Positions 36,327 through 44,342 of a DNA stretch of 64,000 bases are shown piece after piece. Each line of letters begins with the position of its first letter. The stretch's first letter is position 1. Below the pieces are notes generated by a model. It did no database searches and was not told the DNA's origin. It saw nothing but the letters and a program-made list of their open reading frames with translations. Source of the DNA: an uncultured Flavobacterium sp. Lineage in GTDB: Bacteria > Bacteroidota > Bacteroidia > Flavobacteriales > Flavobacteriaceae. Position numbers and translations under genes: made by a program. Location: contig NZ_CAMLDD010000027.1 in NCBI RefSeq assembly GCF_946478785.1, positions 6,833 to 70,832 of the forward strand, written 5' to 3'.

Positions 36327-36941
36327 ATGACGCAAAAAACCTACATACAATCCTATATCACCATCCAAAACAACGAAATAGTTTTGAACGGAACTTCTGT
36401 ATTCAAAATTGAACCCACTAATTTTGCTGATTTCTCCAAACAAGCGTATCGCAATTTTGACATTCAATATCCGAAGTTTTTTAAAATGGATGCTTTGAGT
36501 AAATTGGCTTTTTTAGGTGCCGAATTGCTTTTGAGCCCAATAACTTCTTCTGAGCAGGAAAACAATATAGCTTTGGTTTTAGCCAATAAGTCATCGAGTT
36601 TAGATACTGATGTAAAGTATCAGGAATCTATTTCAGACAAAGAAAACTATTATCCGAGTCCGGCGGTTTTTGTTTATACCCTGCCCAATATTTGTCTTGG
36701 CGAAATAAGTATCCGCCATCAGCTTAAAAGTGAAAATTCTTTCTTTATATTTGACGCTTTCAATACCGAATTTATGTCGAATTATTCGAACATTTTATTA
36801 GATTCGGATAAAGCAGATTTGGTGCTTTGCGGTTGGGTAGAATTTTTTAATGACGATTACAAAGCCTTTCTTTGCACGATAAGCAAGGAAGAAAATACAA
36901 AATATAAAAACGAGACTATCAATACATTATATAATAAATAA
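36327..36941 (+). CDS. Small ketosynthase-like protein without active site
   Basis: A 204-aa protein that resembles the N-terminal half of a KAS fold, ending in YPSPAVFVYTLPNICLGEISIRHQLKSENSFFI. The active-site Cys and the two His of the C-terminal half are absent, since the protein is only half length. Such half-KAS proteins occur in flavobacterial aryl polyene clusters. It may act as a scaffold or chain-length partner of the other KAS genes. It starts just after the antisense small gene and 3 bp before the second ACP. Confidence 0.65.
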   Translation: MTQKTYIQSYITIQNNEIVLNGTSVFKIEPTNFADFSKQAYRNFDIQYPKFFKMDALSKLAFLGAELLLSPITSSEQENNIALVLANKSSSLDTDVKYQESISDKENYYPSPAVFVYTLPNICLGEISIRHQLKSENSFFIFDAFNTEFMSNYSNILLDSDKADLVLCGWVEFFNDDYKAFLCTISKEENTKYKNETINTLYNK

Positions 36942-36943
36942 GC

Positions 36944-37201
36944 ATGGAAGCATTAAAAGAAGAATTAAAAAATAAAATCATTACGACTTTAAACTTAGAA
37001 GATATTGCTATCGAAGATATTGCCGATAACGATCCTTTGTTTGGAGACGGTTTAGGTTTAGACTCAATTGATGCACTTGAATTGATCGTCATTTTAGATA
37101 AGGATTACGGAATAAAATTAGTTGACCCGAAAGAAGGGAAATCAATTTTCCAGTCTATCGAGACAATGGCAGCATACATTAGCGCAAATAGAACTAAATA
37201 A
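36944..37201 (+). CDS. Acyl carrier protein 2
   Basis: An 85-aa acidic protein with phosphopantetheine Ser41 in GLGLDSIDALEL. It begins 3 bp after the half-KAS gene. Two distinct ACPs suit a pathway with two chains (aryl polyene and dialkylresorcinol). Confidence 0.92.
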   Translation: MEALKEELKNKIITTLNLEDIAIEDIADNDPLFGDGLGLDSIDALELIVILDKDYGIKLVDPKEGKSIFQSIETMAAYISANRTK

Positions 37202-37202
37202 A

Positions 37203-37254
37203 TTTTAGACTTAGATTTCTTCTACAGAAATAATTTAGAATCCAAAGTCTAAAA
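37203..37254 (+). repeat. Intercistronic stem-loop and ATCTAAA repeats
   Basis: TTTTAGACTT (37203-37212) pairs exactly with AAGTCTAAAA (37245-37254) across a 32-base loop, and copies of AATCTAAAATC follow up to the start codon. It may modulate expression between the ACP and the next KAS gene, or may be a low-complexity intergenic repeat. Confidence 0.45.
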
Positions 37255-37274
37255 TCATAAATCTAAAATCTAAA

Positions 37275-38474
37275 ATGAAAAAGGGGGTTGCAATAACGGG
37301 AATGGGAATTATCTCTTCGATTGGAAATTCAGTCGAAGAAAATTATATTTCGTTAATCGAAAATAAAATTGGTATTTCCCGAATCCAAAATATTTCGACT
37401 GTTCATGCCGATGTGATTAAAGTTGGCGAAATCAAAAAAACTAATGAAGAATTGATTGCCGAATTACAGCTTTCTGAAAACAATAATTTTTCGAGAACGG
37501 CAATGATCGGTACTTTGGCGGCAAAACAAGCAGTTGAAAATGCCGGAATTACATCGATAAACGAATGTAGAACCGGACTTATTTCGGCTACAAGCGTTGG
37601 TGGGATGGATATCACGGAAAAATATTATTATAAGTATTTCGAAAATCCGGAACTTGTAAAATACATTTCTTGTCATGATGGCGGTGACGTGGCTGATAAA
37701 ATTGCGGATGAATTAGGTTTAAAAGGAATGGTTACTACAATCAGCACTGCGTGTTCATCGGCAGCAAACTCTATTATGTTGGGTGCGCGTCTGATTAAAA
37801 GTGGAAAATTAGACCGTGTTATTGTTGGCGGTTCTGATGCTTTGGCAAAATTTACCATCAACGGATTTAAGACTTTAATGATTTTATCTGACGATTATAA
37901 CAAACCTTTTGACAATACCAGAAAAGGATTAAACCTGGGCGAAGCAGCCGCTTATTTAGTTTTAGAATCAGATGAAATGGTTCAGAAACACAACAAAAAA
38001 GTTTTGGCAAGAGTTTCAGGCTACGGAAATGCAAACGACGCATTTCATCAGACTGCTTCTTCAGAAAATGGCGACGGTGCTTATTTAGCAATGAAAAAAG
38101 CCTTTGACGTTTCGGGTTTGAAACCTTCTGAAATTGATTATATCAACGTTCACGGTACGGCAACCCCTAATAATGATTTATCTGAAGGAAGGGCGTTACT
38201 CCGAATTTATGGAGATGAAAAAGTGCCTGATTTCAGTTCAACAAAACCTTTTACCGGACATACTTTAGCGGCAGCAGCGGCAATTGAAGCTGTTTACAGT
38301 GTTTTAGCAATTCAGAACAACGTGGTTTATCCCAATTTGAATTTCGAAGTTCCGATGGAAGAATTTGAACTACAACCCCAAACTTCCTTAAAAAATAAAA
38401 ACATCGAACACGTTTTATCTAACTCTTTTGGTTTTGGAGGAAATTGTTCAACTCTTATATTTTCAAAAAGCTAA
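37275..38474 (+). CDS. Beta-ketoacyl-ACP synthase (FabF-like) 3
   Basis: A 399-aa ketosynthase with all catalytic residues: Cys in STACSSAANSIMLG, His in NVHGTATPNND, His in FTGHTLAAAAAIE. It is followed after 1 bp by a degenerate KAS, a KS/CLF-like pair. In aryl polyene systems such pairs form the heterodimer that carries out elongation and sets chain length. This is therefore the best candidate for the main polyene elongating synthase. Confidence 0.88.
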   Translation: MKKGVAITGMGIISSIGNSVEENYISLIENKIGISRIQNISTVHADVIKVGEIKKTNEELIAELQLSENNNFSRTAMIGTLAAKQAVENAGITSINECRTGLISATSVGGMDITEKYYYKYFENPELVKYISCHDGGDVADKIADELGLKGMVTTISTACSSAANSIMLGARLIKSGKLDRVIVGGSDALAKFTINGFKTLMILSDDYNKPFDNTRKGLNLGEAAAYLVLESDEMVQKHNKKVLARVSGYGNANDAFHQTASSENGDGAYLAMKKAFDVSGLKPSEIDYINVHGTATPNNDLSEGRALLRIYGDEKVPDFSSTKPFTGHTLAAAAAIEAVYSVLAIQNNVVYPNLNFEVPMEEFELQPQTSLKNKNIEHVLSNSFGFGGNCSTLIFSKS

Positions 38475-38475
38475 A

Positions 38476-39537
38476 ATGAAAAAAACATATATAAATGGAG
38501 TAGGCTGTATTTCGACTCAAAAAACATTTGATACTGTTTTTTTAGAAGAAGCTGTCGTTAATGCAAATGATCCGGTCCTTGCAATCGTGTCCCCGGTTTA
38601 CAAAGATTATATTTCTCCAGCCGCAGCAAGACGAATGGCAAAAGGAGTAAAAAATGGAATCGTTTCTTCGGCCTTAGCCATGAAAGATGCGAACGTCGAA
38701 AATGTGGATGCCATTATTACCGGAACTGGTTTAGGATGTGTTGAAGATTCTGAAAAGTTTCTGAAAAATATTCTCGATAATAACGAAGAGTTTTTAACGC
38801 CAACCTCTTTTATTCAATCCACTCATAATACGGTTGGTGCTCAGATTGCTTTGTCCTTACAATGTAAAGGTTATAATTTTACTTATGTAAATGGAGCGGT
38901 TTCTTTTGAGTCGGCACTTTTGGATGCTAAAATTCAGATTGAGGGTGACGAAGCCAATTCGATTTTGGTTGGTGGAATTGACGAAACCGGTGATTATACC
39001 ATGTCTCTTTTTAAATTGGCAGGTCGAATTAAAAAAGAAAATGATCTTCCTTGTGATATTTTAAATACCAATTCAACCGGAGTTGTTTACGGTGAAGGCG
39101 CAAGTTTTTTTGTTTTAGAAAATATAAGAAAAGATTCCACCTATGCTGAAATTTTAGATGTTGAAATTAAAAATACCTTAGAAGAAAACGAAATTGAATC
39201 TGAAATAGTTGCCTTTTTAAAAGCCAATAATTTACAAATTTCAGATATTGATGCTGTAGTCTTTGGTTTTGACGGCAATATAACTTTTGATTCTTATTAC
39301 AAAAATCTCTCTAAAAATGCTTTTGTCCAAACACCTCAATTGTATTACAAACATATGAGCGGAGAATATGATACGGCTTCGGCTTTTGCTTTGTGGATGA
39401 CATCAAAAATTATAAAAACGCAGGAAATTCCGGAGATTGTAAAAGTGAATTCGGTTACAAAACCAGCTTACAATACCATTTTATTGTACAATCAGGTTAA
39501 TGGAAAAAATCATAGTTTTACGTTACTTTCAAAATGA
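38476..39537 (+). CDS. Degenerate KAS, chain-length-factor-like
   Basis: Taking the ATG at 38476 (MKKTYINGVGCIS) gives 353 aa; a start 48 bp earlier would lie inside the upstream KAS. The thiolase fold is recognisable, but the active cysteine region reads YVNGAVSFESALLD (Cys replaced), and the region of the first His reads VVFGFDGNITFDS. Loss of the cysteine and a partner KAS immediately upstream are the features of chain length factors. A scaffold role is inferred. Confidence 0.78.
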   Translation: MKKTYINGVGCISTQKTFDTVFLEEAVVNANDPVLAIVSPVYKDYISPAAARRMAKGVKNGIVSSALAMKDANVENVDAIITGTGLGCVEDSEKFLKNILDNNEEFLTPTSFIQSTHNTVGAQIALSLQCKGYNFTYVNGAVSFESALLDAKIQIEGDEANSILVGGIDETGDYTMSLFKLAGRIKKENDLPCDILNTNSTGVVYGEGASFFVLENIRKDSTYAEILDVEIKNTLEENEIESEIVAFLKANNLQISDIDAVVFGFDGNITFDSYYKNLSKNAFVQTPQLYYKHMSGEYDTASAFALWMTSKIIKTQEIPEIVKVNSVTKPAYNTILLYNQVNGKNHSFTLLSK

Positions 39538-40310
39538 TAACGCATAAAAACATTTCGTTATTCTTTGTCTTTTTATTGCTTTTACTGCTTCTTCTGAATC
39601 TCTATACAGCAATAAACTGGCTATGGTTTATCGGGATACTTTTCATCTGGATCGGAATCAATGCTTTTGGTTCTGCCCAAATTTCTTCTAATTATCATGT
39701 AAAAGCGTACTGCAATAATTCATCGGAAACAGAAAAAAAAATTGCCCTTACTTTTGATGACGGGCCGAGTGTTTTTACTTTGGAAGTTTTAGGATTGCTA
39801 AAAAAATACAACGCAAAAGCTACTTTTTTCTGCATTGGAAAAAATGTCGCAGCACATTCTGAAATTGTAAAACAAATTATTGCTGAAGGTCATTTGGTTG
39901 GAAATCATTCTTATAACCATTCTAAATTTTTTGATTTTTATAATGCTGCAGCAATCACAAAAGAAATTCAGAAAACAGATCAGCTTCTTGAAAAATTTAC
40001 TTCAAAAAAAATAAATTTCTTTCGTCCGCCTTACGGAGTTACGACGCCCTCTATTCGCAGAGCTTTACAAACAACCGGTCATACTGTTATTGGCTGGAAC
40101 ATTCGATCACTCGATGGAGGAACAAAAAATCAAAATTTAATTTTCAATCGCATAATAAAACGAGTTTCTCCCGGTGGAATCGTACTTTTGCACGACACAG
40201 GATTGCACTCTGTTTTGGTATTGGAACAGTTTTTGCAATTTTTACAGCAAAACAATTACAAAGTGATTTCGATTGAAGAACTTTTGAATCTTAAAGCGTA
40301 TGAAAACTAG
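39534..40310 (+). CDS. Membrane-anchored NodB-type polysaccharide deacetylase
   Basis: A 258-aa protein with two N-terminal hydrophobic segments (about 8-45) and a NodB homology domain: LTFDDGPS with the catalytic and metal-binding Asp residues, TFFCIGKNV, HLVGNHSYNHSK with the metal His pair, FFRPPYGV, and VLLHDTG. The domain should act outside the inner membrane on N-acetylated sugars or other acyl groups. It overlaps the previous gene by 4 bp. Its link to flexirubin is unexplained; a deacylase of a pathway intermediate is possible. Confidence 0.85.
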   Translation: MITHKNISLFFVFLLLLLLLLNLYTAINWLWFIGILFIWIGINAFGSAQISSNYHVKAYCNNSSETEKKIALTFDDGPSVFTLEVLGLLKKYNAKATFFCIGKNVAAHSEIVKQIIAEGHLVGNHSYNHSKFFDFYNAAAITKEIQKTDQLLEKFTSKKINFFRPPYGVTTPSIRRALQTTGHTVIGWNIRSLDGGTKNQNLIFNRIIKRVSPGGIVLLHDTGLHSVLVLEQFLQFLQQNNYKVISIEELLNLKAYEN

Positions 40311-40932
40311 ACTATATATATATCTTTTTACTCTCACCATTTGTGGTTCGCCTCTTTTTGCACAAGAACAAAAAATGACGGACGCCGAAATTGCAGCTTT
40401 CAAGCAGGATGTGAATGTGGTATCCAAAAAAATCAAAACTTTAAGTACTGATTTTGTTCAATATAAACATATGGACTTTTTATCCAAGGATATTGAAACA
40501 TCTGGAAAAATGATTTTTAAAGAACCGAATCTTTTGCAATGGCAATATAAAAAACCCTACAATTACAGTATCGTTTTTAAAAACGGAAAAATCCTGATTA
40601 ACGACGAAGGAAAGAAAAGCGCGGTTGACATTGGAAACAGCAAAATCTTCGGTCGTATTAATAAATTAATTGTTGGGAGCGTGAGCGGAAATATGTTTGA
40701 CGATAAAGAATTTACGATTTCGTACTTCAAATCGAAAGGACAAAATCTGGCGAAATTTATTCCGAAAGATGCTACGCTAAAAAAATACATCAAACAAATC
40801 GAACTGACTTTCGATAAAGAAGCAACTGTCGTTCAGGTAAAATTATTAGAATCATCTGACGACTACACCCGAATTGTATTTAAAAATAAAGTAATCAATG
40901 CAAAAATCGACGATTCCGTTTTTACTAATTAA
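40300..40932 (+). CDS. LolA-like outer-membrane carrier protein
   Basis: A 210-aa protein with a signal peptide (MKTRLYIYLFTLTICGSPLFA, then Q) and a LolA fold: FVQYKHMDFLSKDIETSG, GKMIFKEPNLLQWQYKKPYNYSIVFKNGK. LolA carries lipidated proteins, and LolA-like proteins also occur in aryl polyene clusters where they are thought to carry the hydrophobic product. It is the second of two overlapping periplasmic genes (11 bp with the deacetylase). A dedicated carrier for flexirubin to the outer membrane is inferred. Confidence 0.82.
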   Translation: MKTRLYIYLFTLTICGSPLFAQEQKMTDAEIAAFKQDVNVVSKKIKTLSTDFVQYKHMDFLSKDIETSGKMIFKEPNLLQWQYKKPYNYSIVFKNGKILINDEGKKSAVDIGNSKIFGRINKLIVGSVSGNMFDDKEFTISYFKSKGQNLAKFIPKDATLKKYIKQIELTFDKEATVVQVKLLESSDDYTRIVFKNKVINAKIDDSVFTN

Positions 40933-41533
40933 TTGCTTTTTGGCAATTGTTTTGGTTTCTTGTGGCTCGGTCACCAAAAATTATACGCCTAAAAAACTAG
41001 ACAAAACGGCTGTAGAAGTTCCTTATTTTTCTGAACCCAAAACCGATTATGTTTACAAAACTAACATCTCAGTTTACGGTCATGAAATGTCGGGGATTTT
41101 CATCGCTAAGAAAATAAATGATACGACTCATCGTGTAGTTTTTACAACCGAATTTGGCAACAAATTGTTCGATTTTGAAATCTCTGAAACAACTTTCAAG
41201 GTCAATTCGATTGTATCAGAATTAGATAAAAAAATCCTGATCAATACGTTGAAAGAAGATTTTCGACTGCTTCTTAAAAAAGAATATTTGATTCAGGAGC
41301 AATTTGAAAATGAATCAGATAATATCTATAAATCGGCAGACGGAAATCGTGATAATTACCTTTTCGTGTCCAAAAAAGATCAGAAATTAGAAAAACTACT
41401 TCGTTCATCTAAAACAAAAGAAAAAATAACAATTACTTTTACTTTAGAAAACAATATTTTTGCTGAAAAAGTTGTCATTTTACATCAGAACATCAAGTTG
41501 AAAATTGAGTTAAATTATTTAAAATCAGAATAA
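40898..41533 (+). CDS. Lipoprotein of the flexirubin export set
   Basis: A 211-aa protein that starts 35 bp before the LolA-like stop. The signal ends in a lipobox LVSC (Cys at about residue 22). The mature domain (PYFSEPKTDYVYKTNISVYGHEMSGIFIAKKIND, VFTTEFGNKLFDFEIS) may be a LolB-type or related beta domain, but I cannot confirm it. The pairing with a LolA-like carrier supports a LolB-like acceptor at the outer membrane. Confidence 0.6.
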   Translation: MQKSTIPFLLINCFLAIVLVSCGSVTKNYTPKKLDKTAVEVPYFSEPKTDYVYKTNISVYGHEMSGIFIAKKINDTTHRVVFTTEFGNKLFDFEISETTFKVNSIVSELDKKILINTLKEDFRLLLKKEYLIQEQFENESDNIYKSADGNRDNYLFVSKKDQKLEKLLRSSKTKEKITITFTLENNIFAEKVVILHQNIKLKIELNYLKSE

Positions 41534-41563
41534 AAATCAAACTAATCATTAAATTAATCAACC

Positions 41564-42172
41564 ATGAGAAAAATAACCTTAATTGCTTTCGTTTTATTTA
41601 TTGGTCTTGCATCACAAGCACAGGTAAAAGTGAGTCCGGGGATTAGAGGTGGTTTAAACATCTCAAACTTAACCAATTTTGACAGTGACCCAAAATCAGA
41701 TTTTTATGCCGGAGGGTTTATAGCCATAAAATTCAATAAATATTTTACACTTCAGCCTGAACTTACGTATACGCAACAAGGTGCAGAAGTTCGTGAATTT
41801 GAAATTGATGGACCAGGATCCCGTACTGCAAATTACAATCTAAATTATATTTCTCTCGGTGCCGTTGCAAAATTTCATTTTGGCGGAGGCGGATTTCATA
41901 TATTAGGTGGCCCTGCATTAGATATTAAAACGGATGATAATTTCCCTGAATATAATTATTACAATCCTGTAGGGACCGATCTTTCTATTATTGGAGGTGT
42001 TGGATATTCTTTACCAAACGGATTAACTTTTGAAGCACGATTTAAACAAGGTTTAATTGATATTTACGGATATGATGGTATTGATGATTTTGATGGAAAC
42101 GGAAATTATGATGATGTTATCTTAAATACGGTTTTCCAGCTTGGTATTAGTTATACTTTTAACGCTAAATAA
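41564..42172 (+). CDS. Outer membrane beta-barrel protein (porin-like)
   Basis: A 202-aa protein with signal peptide (MRKITLIAFVLFIGLASQAQ). Alternating beta strands (FYAGGFIAIKFNKYFTLQPE) and the C-terminal LGISYTFNAK closing strand, ending in aromatic and basic residues, fit the small outer membrane barrel family common in Bacteroidota. It lies between the lipoprotein and a dehydratase in the pigment cluster. It may be the outer-membrane acceptor for the pigment, or an unrelated porin. Confidence 0.75.
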   Translation: MRKITLIAFVLFIGLASQAQVKVSPGIRGGLNISNLTNFDSDPKSDFYAGGFIAIKFNKYFTLQPELTYTQQGAEVREFEIDGPGSRTANYNLNYISLGAVAKFHFGGGGFHILGGPALDIKTDDNFPEYNYYNPVGTDLSIIGGVGYSLPNGLTFEARFKQGLIDIYGYDGIDDFDGNGNYDDVILNTVFQLGISYTFNAK

Positions 42173-42174
42173 TA

Positions 42175-42546
42175 ATGGTTTTAAAATACTTTTACAAAAT
42201 ACTTTCGGAAGAAAAAACATCAGATTCTAAACATAATGTTACGATTTTGGTCAACGAAAAACATGAAATTTTCAAAGGCCATTTTCCGGGAAACCCAATT
42301 ATGCCAGGTGTTTGCATGATTCAGATTATTAAAGAACTTACCGAGAAAATTACTCAGAAAACTTTAATGATTCAAACGCTTTCCAATGTGAAATTTATGG
42401 CGCTTATAAATCCTGAGAATAATCCTGAATTGCGTTTAGAACTTGACATTACAATAACCGAAGACGATTTGGTAAAAGTAAAAAACACAACTTATTTTAA
42501 TGATACCGTTGCTCTGAAATTAAGCAATGTGTATAAAAAACTTTGA
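42175..42546 (+). CDS. 3-hydroxyacyl-ACP dehydratase, FabZ-like, third copy
   Basis: A 123-aa hotdog protein with the FabZ signature FKGHFPGNPIMPGVCMIQII, where His is catalytic. It keeps the canonical His of FabZ. It is probably the main dehydratase or works with the pair at 29274 and 29712. It is 2 bp after the barrel gene. Confidence 0.85.
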   Translation: MVLKYFYKILSEEKTSDSKHNVTILVNEKHEIFKGHFPGNPIMPGVCMIQIIKELTEKITQKTLMIQTLSNVKFMALINPENNPELRLELDITITEDDLVKVKNTTYFNDTVALKLSNVYKKL

Positions 42547-42547
42547 T

Positions 42548-43033
42548 ATGAAACTGCTGTTAACATTACTTTTATGGGTAAATTTTGTTGGTGCTCAGGA
42601 TTTGGCCGCTATTAGAAAACTGTATCCAACGGTTACAAAATCTGAAGCGAATGCAAAAGATTTTACGGTGAAATTAGCTAATATTTCCAATGATGATGAT
42701 AAAATTTTAGTAGCTTACAAAGCAGCTTCGATTTTAGTGGATTCAAAATTTGAAAAAAAATTAGGCGAAAAAATTGATCGTTTCAAGGAAGGAGCAAAAT
42801 TACTCGAATCGACCATAAAAAGTGATTCTGATAATATCGAAATCAGAATGATCCGATTGAGCATTCAGGAAAATGTTCCCGGAATAACCGGTTATAAAAA
42901 GAATATCAAAGAAGACAAAAATTTCATTACAGAGCATTATTCAGCTCAAAACAATGCCTTAAAAGAATACCTGAAAAATTTTATTTTACAGTCTAAAAGT
43001 TTTTCTGAAAAAGAAAAACAATTTGTGAAGTAA
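42548..43033 (+). CDS. Small exported protein of the flexirubin cluster
   Basis: From the ATG at 42548 a 161-aa product has a signal peptide (MKLLLTLLLWVNFVGA, then Q). A start 21 bp earlier would hide the signal inside the upstream gene. The mature part is mostly helical and charged (DLAAIRKLYPTVTKSEANAK; NALKEYLKNFILQSKSFSEKE). Function unknown; it fits a periplasmic accessory protein of the pigment system. Confidence 0.6.
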   Translation: MKLLLTLLLWVNFVGAQDLAAIRKLYPTVTKSEANAKDFTVKLANISNDDDKILVAYKAASILVDSKFEKKLGEKIDRFKEGAKLLESTIKSDSDNIEIRMIRLSIQENVPGITGYKKNIKEDKNFITEHYSAQNNALKEYLKNFILQSKSFSEKEKQFVK

Positions 43034-43051
43034 GCGAAAGCAAAACTACAA

Positions 43052-44227
43052 ATGAAACCTACTTTGTCACAGCACGATCTTCTAAATTCGACTTCCTTTT
43101 GTGTTATTGTTCCAACGTACAATAATCACAAGACGCTGCGAAAAGTATTGGACTTTATTTTAGGATACACTTCCAATATCATAATTGTCAATGATGGCTC
43201 GACCGATGACACTAGCGAAATTCTAAAATCCTATTCTCAGTTAACACAAATTCATCATCCTCAGAACTTAGGAAAAGGAAGGGCGCTCAGAAACGGATTC
43301 CGAAAGGCAATCGAAATGAAATTCGAATATGCGATTACAATCGACTCTGACGGACAGCATTTTGCTTCCGATATTCCGAATTTTATTTTGGAAATTCAAA
43401 ACGAACCGAATTCTTTATTAATTGGAAGTCGCAACATGACACAGGAAAATGTGCCAAAGAAAAGCAGTTTCGGAAATAAATTCTCGAACTTTTGGTTCAA
43501 ATTTGAAACCGGAATTAAGCTCGATGACACACAATCAGGTTTCAGATTATATCCTTTACAATTGATTCCGAAACAATTTTATACCAATAAATTTGAGTTT
43601 GAGATTGAAGTAATTGTGCGTTCAGCCTGGAAAGGAATTCCGGTAAAAAACATTCCCATTCAGGTTTTATATGATCCGGCAGAGCGTGTTTCACATTTTC
43701 GGCCATTTCGCGATTTTACCCGAATCAGTATCTTAAATACGGTTTTGGTTACCAATGCACTTTTGTATATCAAACCCCGGGATTTCTTTCGCCGGGCAAA
43801 AAAAAAAGGTTTTAAAAAGTTCTTTCTTGAAGATATTTTAGAAAGCAAAGATTCAAATTTTAAAAAATCGGCTGCAATCGCTTTGGGAATTTTTATTGGA
43901 ATTTCTCCGTTCTGGGGACTTCAGACTATTTTACTTTTTACTTTTGCTGCCTTGTTCAGGCTCAATAAAGTCATTGCTTATTTATCCTCCAATGTAAGTT
44001 TTCCTCCTTTTATTCCGTTTGTTATTTATGGATCGCTAAAAATGGGAAGCTATTTTGTATCGAACGAAACCCCTTTGTTTTTAGACAGTTCCGTGACACT
44101 TGATGATATTCAGAAAAATGCAACGCAATATATCGTTGGAAGTCTTATTTTAGCATCCGTTTCGGCATTGTTTTTTGGCCTTGTCAGTTATTTGCTTTTA
44201 ACGGCTTTTACCAAAAAACAATCTTAA
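43052..44227 (+). CDS. Glycosyltransferase family 2 fused to DUF2062
   Basis: A 391-aa protein. Residues 15-240 are a GT2 domain (CVIVPTYNNHKTLRKVL, IIVNDGSTDDTSE, ITIDSDGQHFASD with the DxD pair). Residues about 265-385 are a DUF2062 membrane domain (FIGISPFWGLQTILLF, then FPPFIPFVIYG). The fusion occurs in other aryl polyene clusters, where glycosyl transfer to a lipid or pigment carrier is assumed. It is encoded 18 bp after an exported protein gene. Confidence 0.85.
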   Translation: MKPTLSQHDLLNSTSFCVIVPTYNNHKTLRKVLDFILGYTSNIIIVNDGSTDDTSEILKSYSQLTQIHHPQNLGKGRALRNGFRKAIEMKFEYAITIDSDGQHFASDIPNFILEIQNEPNSLLIGSRNMTQENVPKKSSFGNKFSNFWFKFETGIKLDDTQSGFRLYPLQLIPKQFYTNKFEFEIEVIVRSAWKGIPVKNIPIQVLYDPAERVSHFRPFRDFTRISILNTVLVTNALLYIKPRDFFRRAKKKGFKKFFLEDILESKDSNFKKSAAIALGIFIGISPFWGLQTILLFTFAALFRLNKVIAYLSSNVSFPPFIPFVIYGSLKMGSYFVSNETPLFLDSSVTLDDIQKNATQYIVGSLILASVSALFFGLVSYLLLTAFTKKQS

Positions 44228-44240
44228 TATAATTTATTTT

Positions 44241-44290
44241 ACCGCAAATTTCACAAATTAGCACAAATCAATTCCGGAAATTTGTAAAAT
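44241..44290. repeat. Imperfect repeat element, copy 3 (weak)
   Basis: The gap before the MMPL gene has CAAATTTCACAAATTAGCACAAAT followed by GGAAATTTGT, similar in part to the left arm of copy 2 (CGAATTACACCAATTTACACAAATT). The match is partial and AT-rich, so its family membership is uncertain. Confidence 0.35.
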
Positions 44291-44342
44291 CTCTTGGAGT
44301 GTTCAGTAGTGTTATAATACTGAAAAAACAATAATAAAAATT

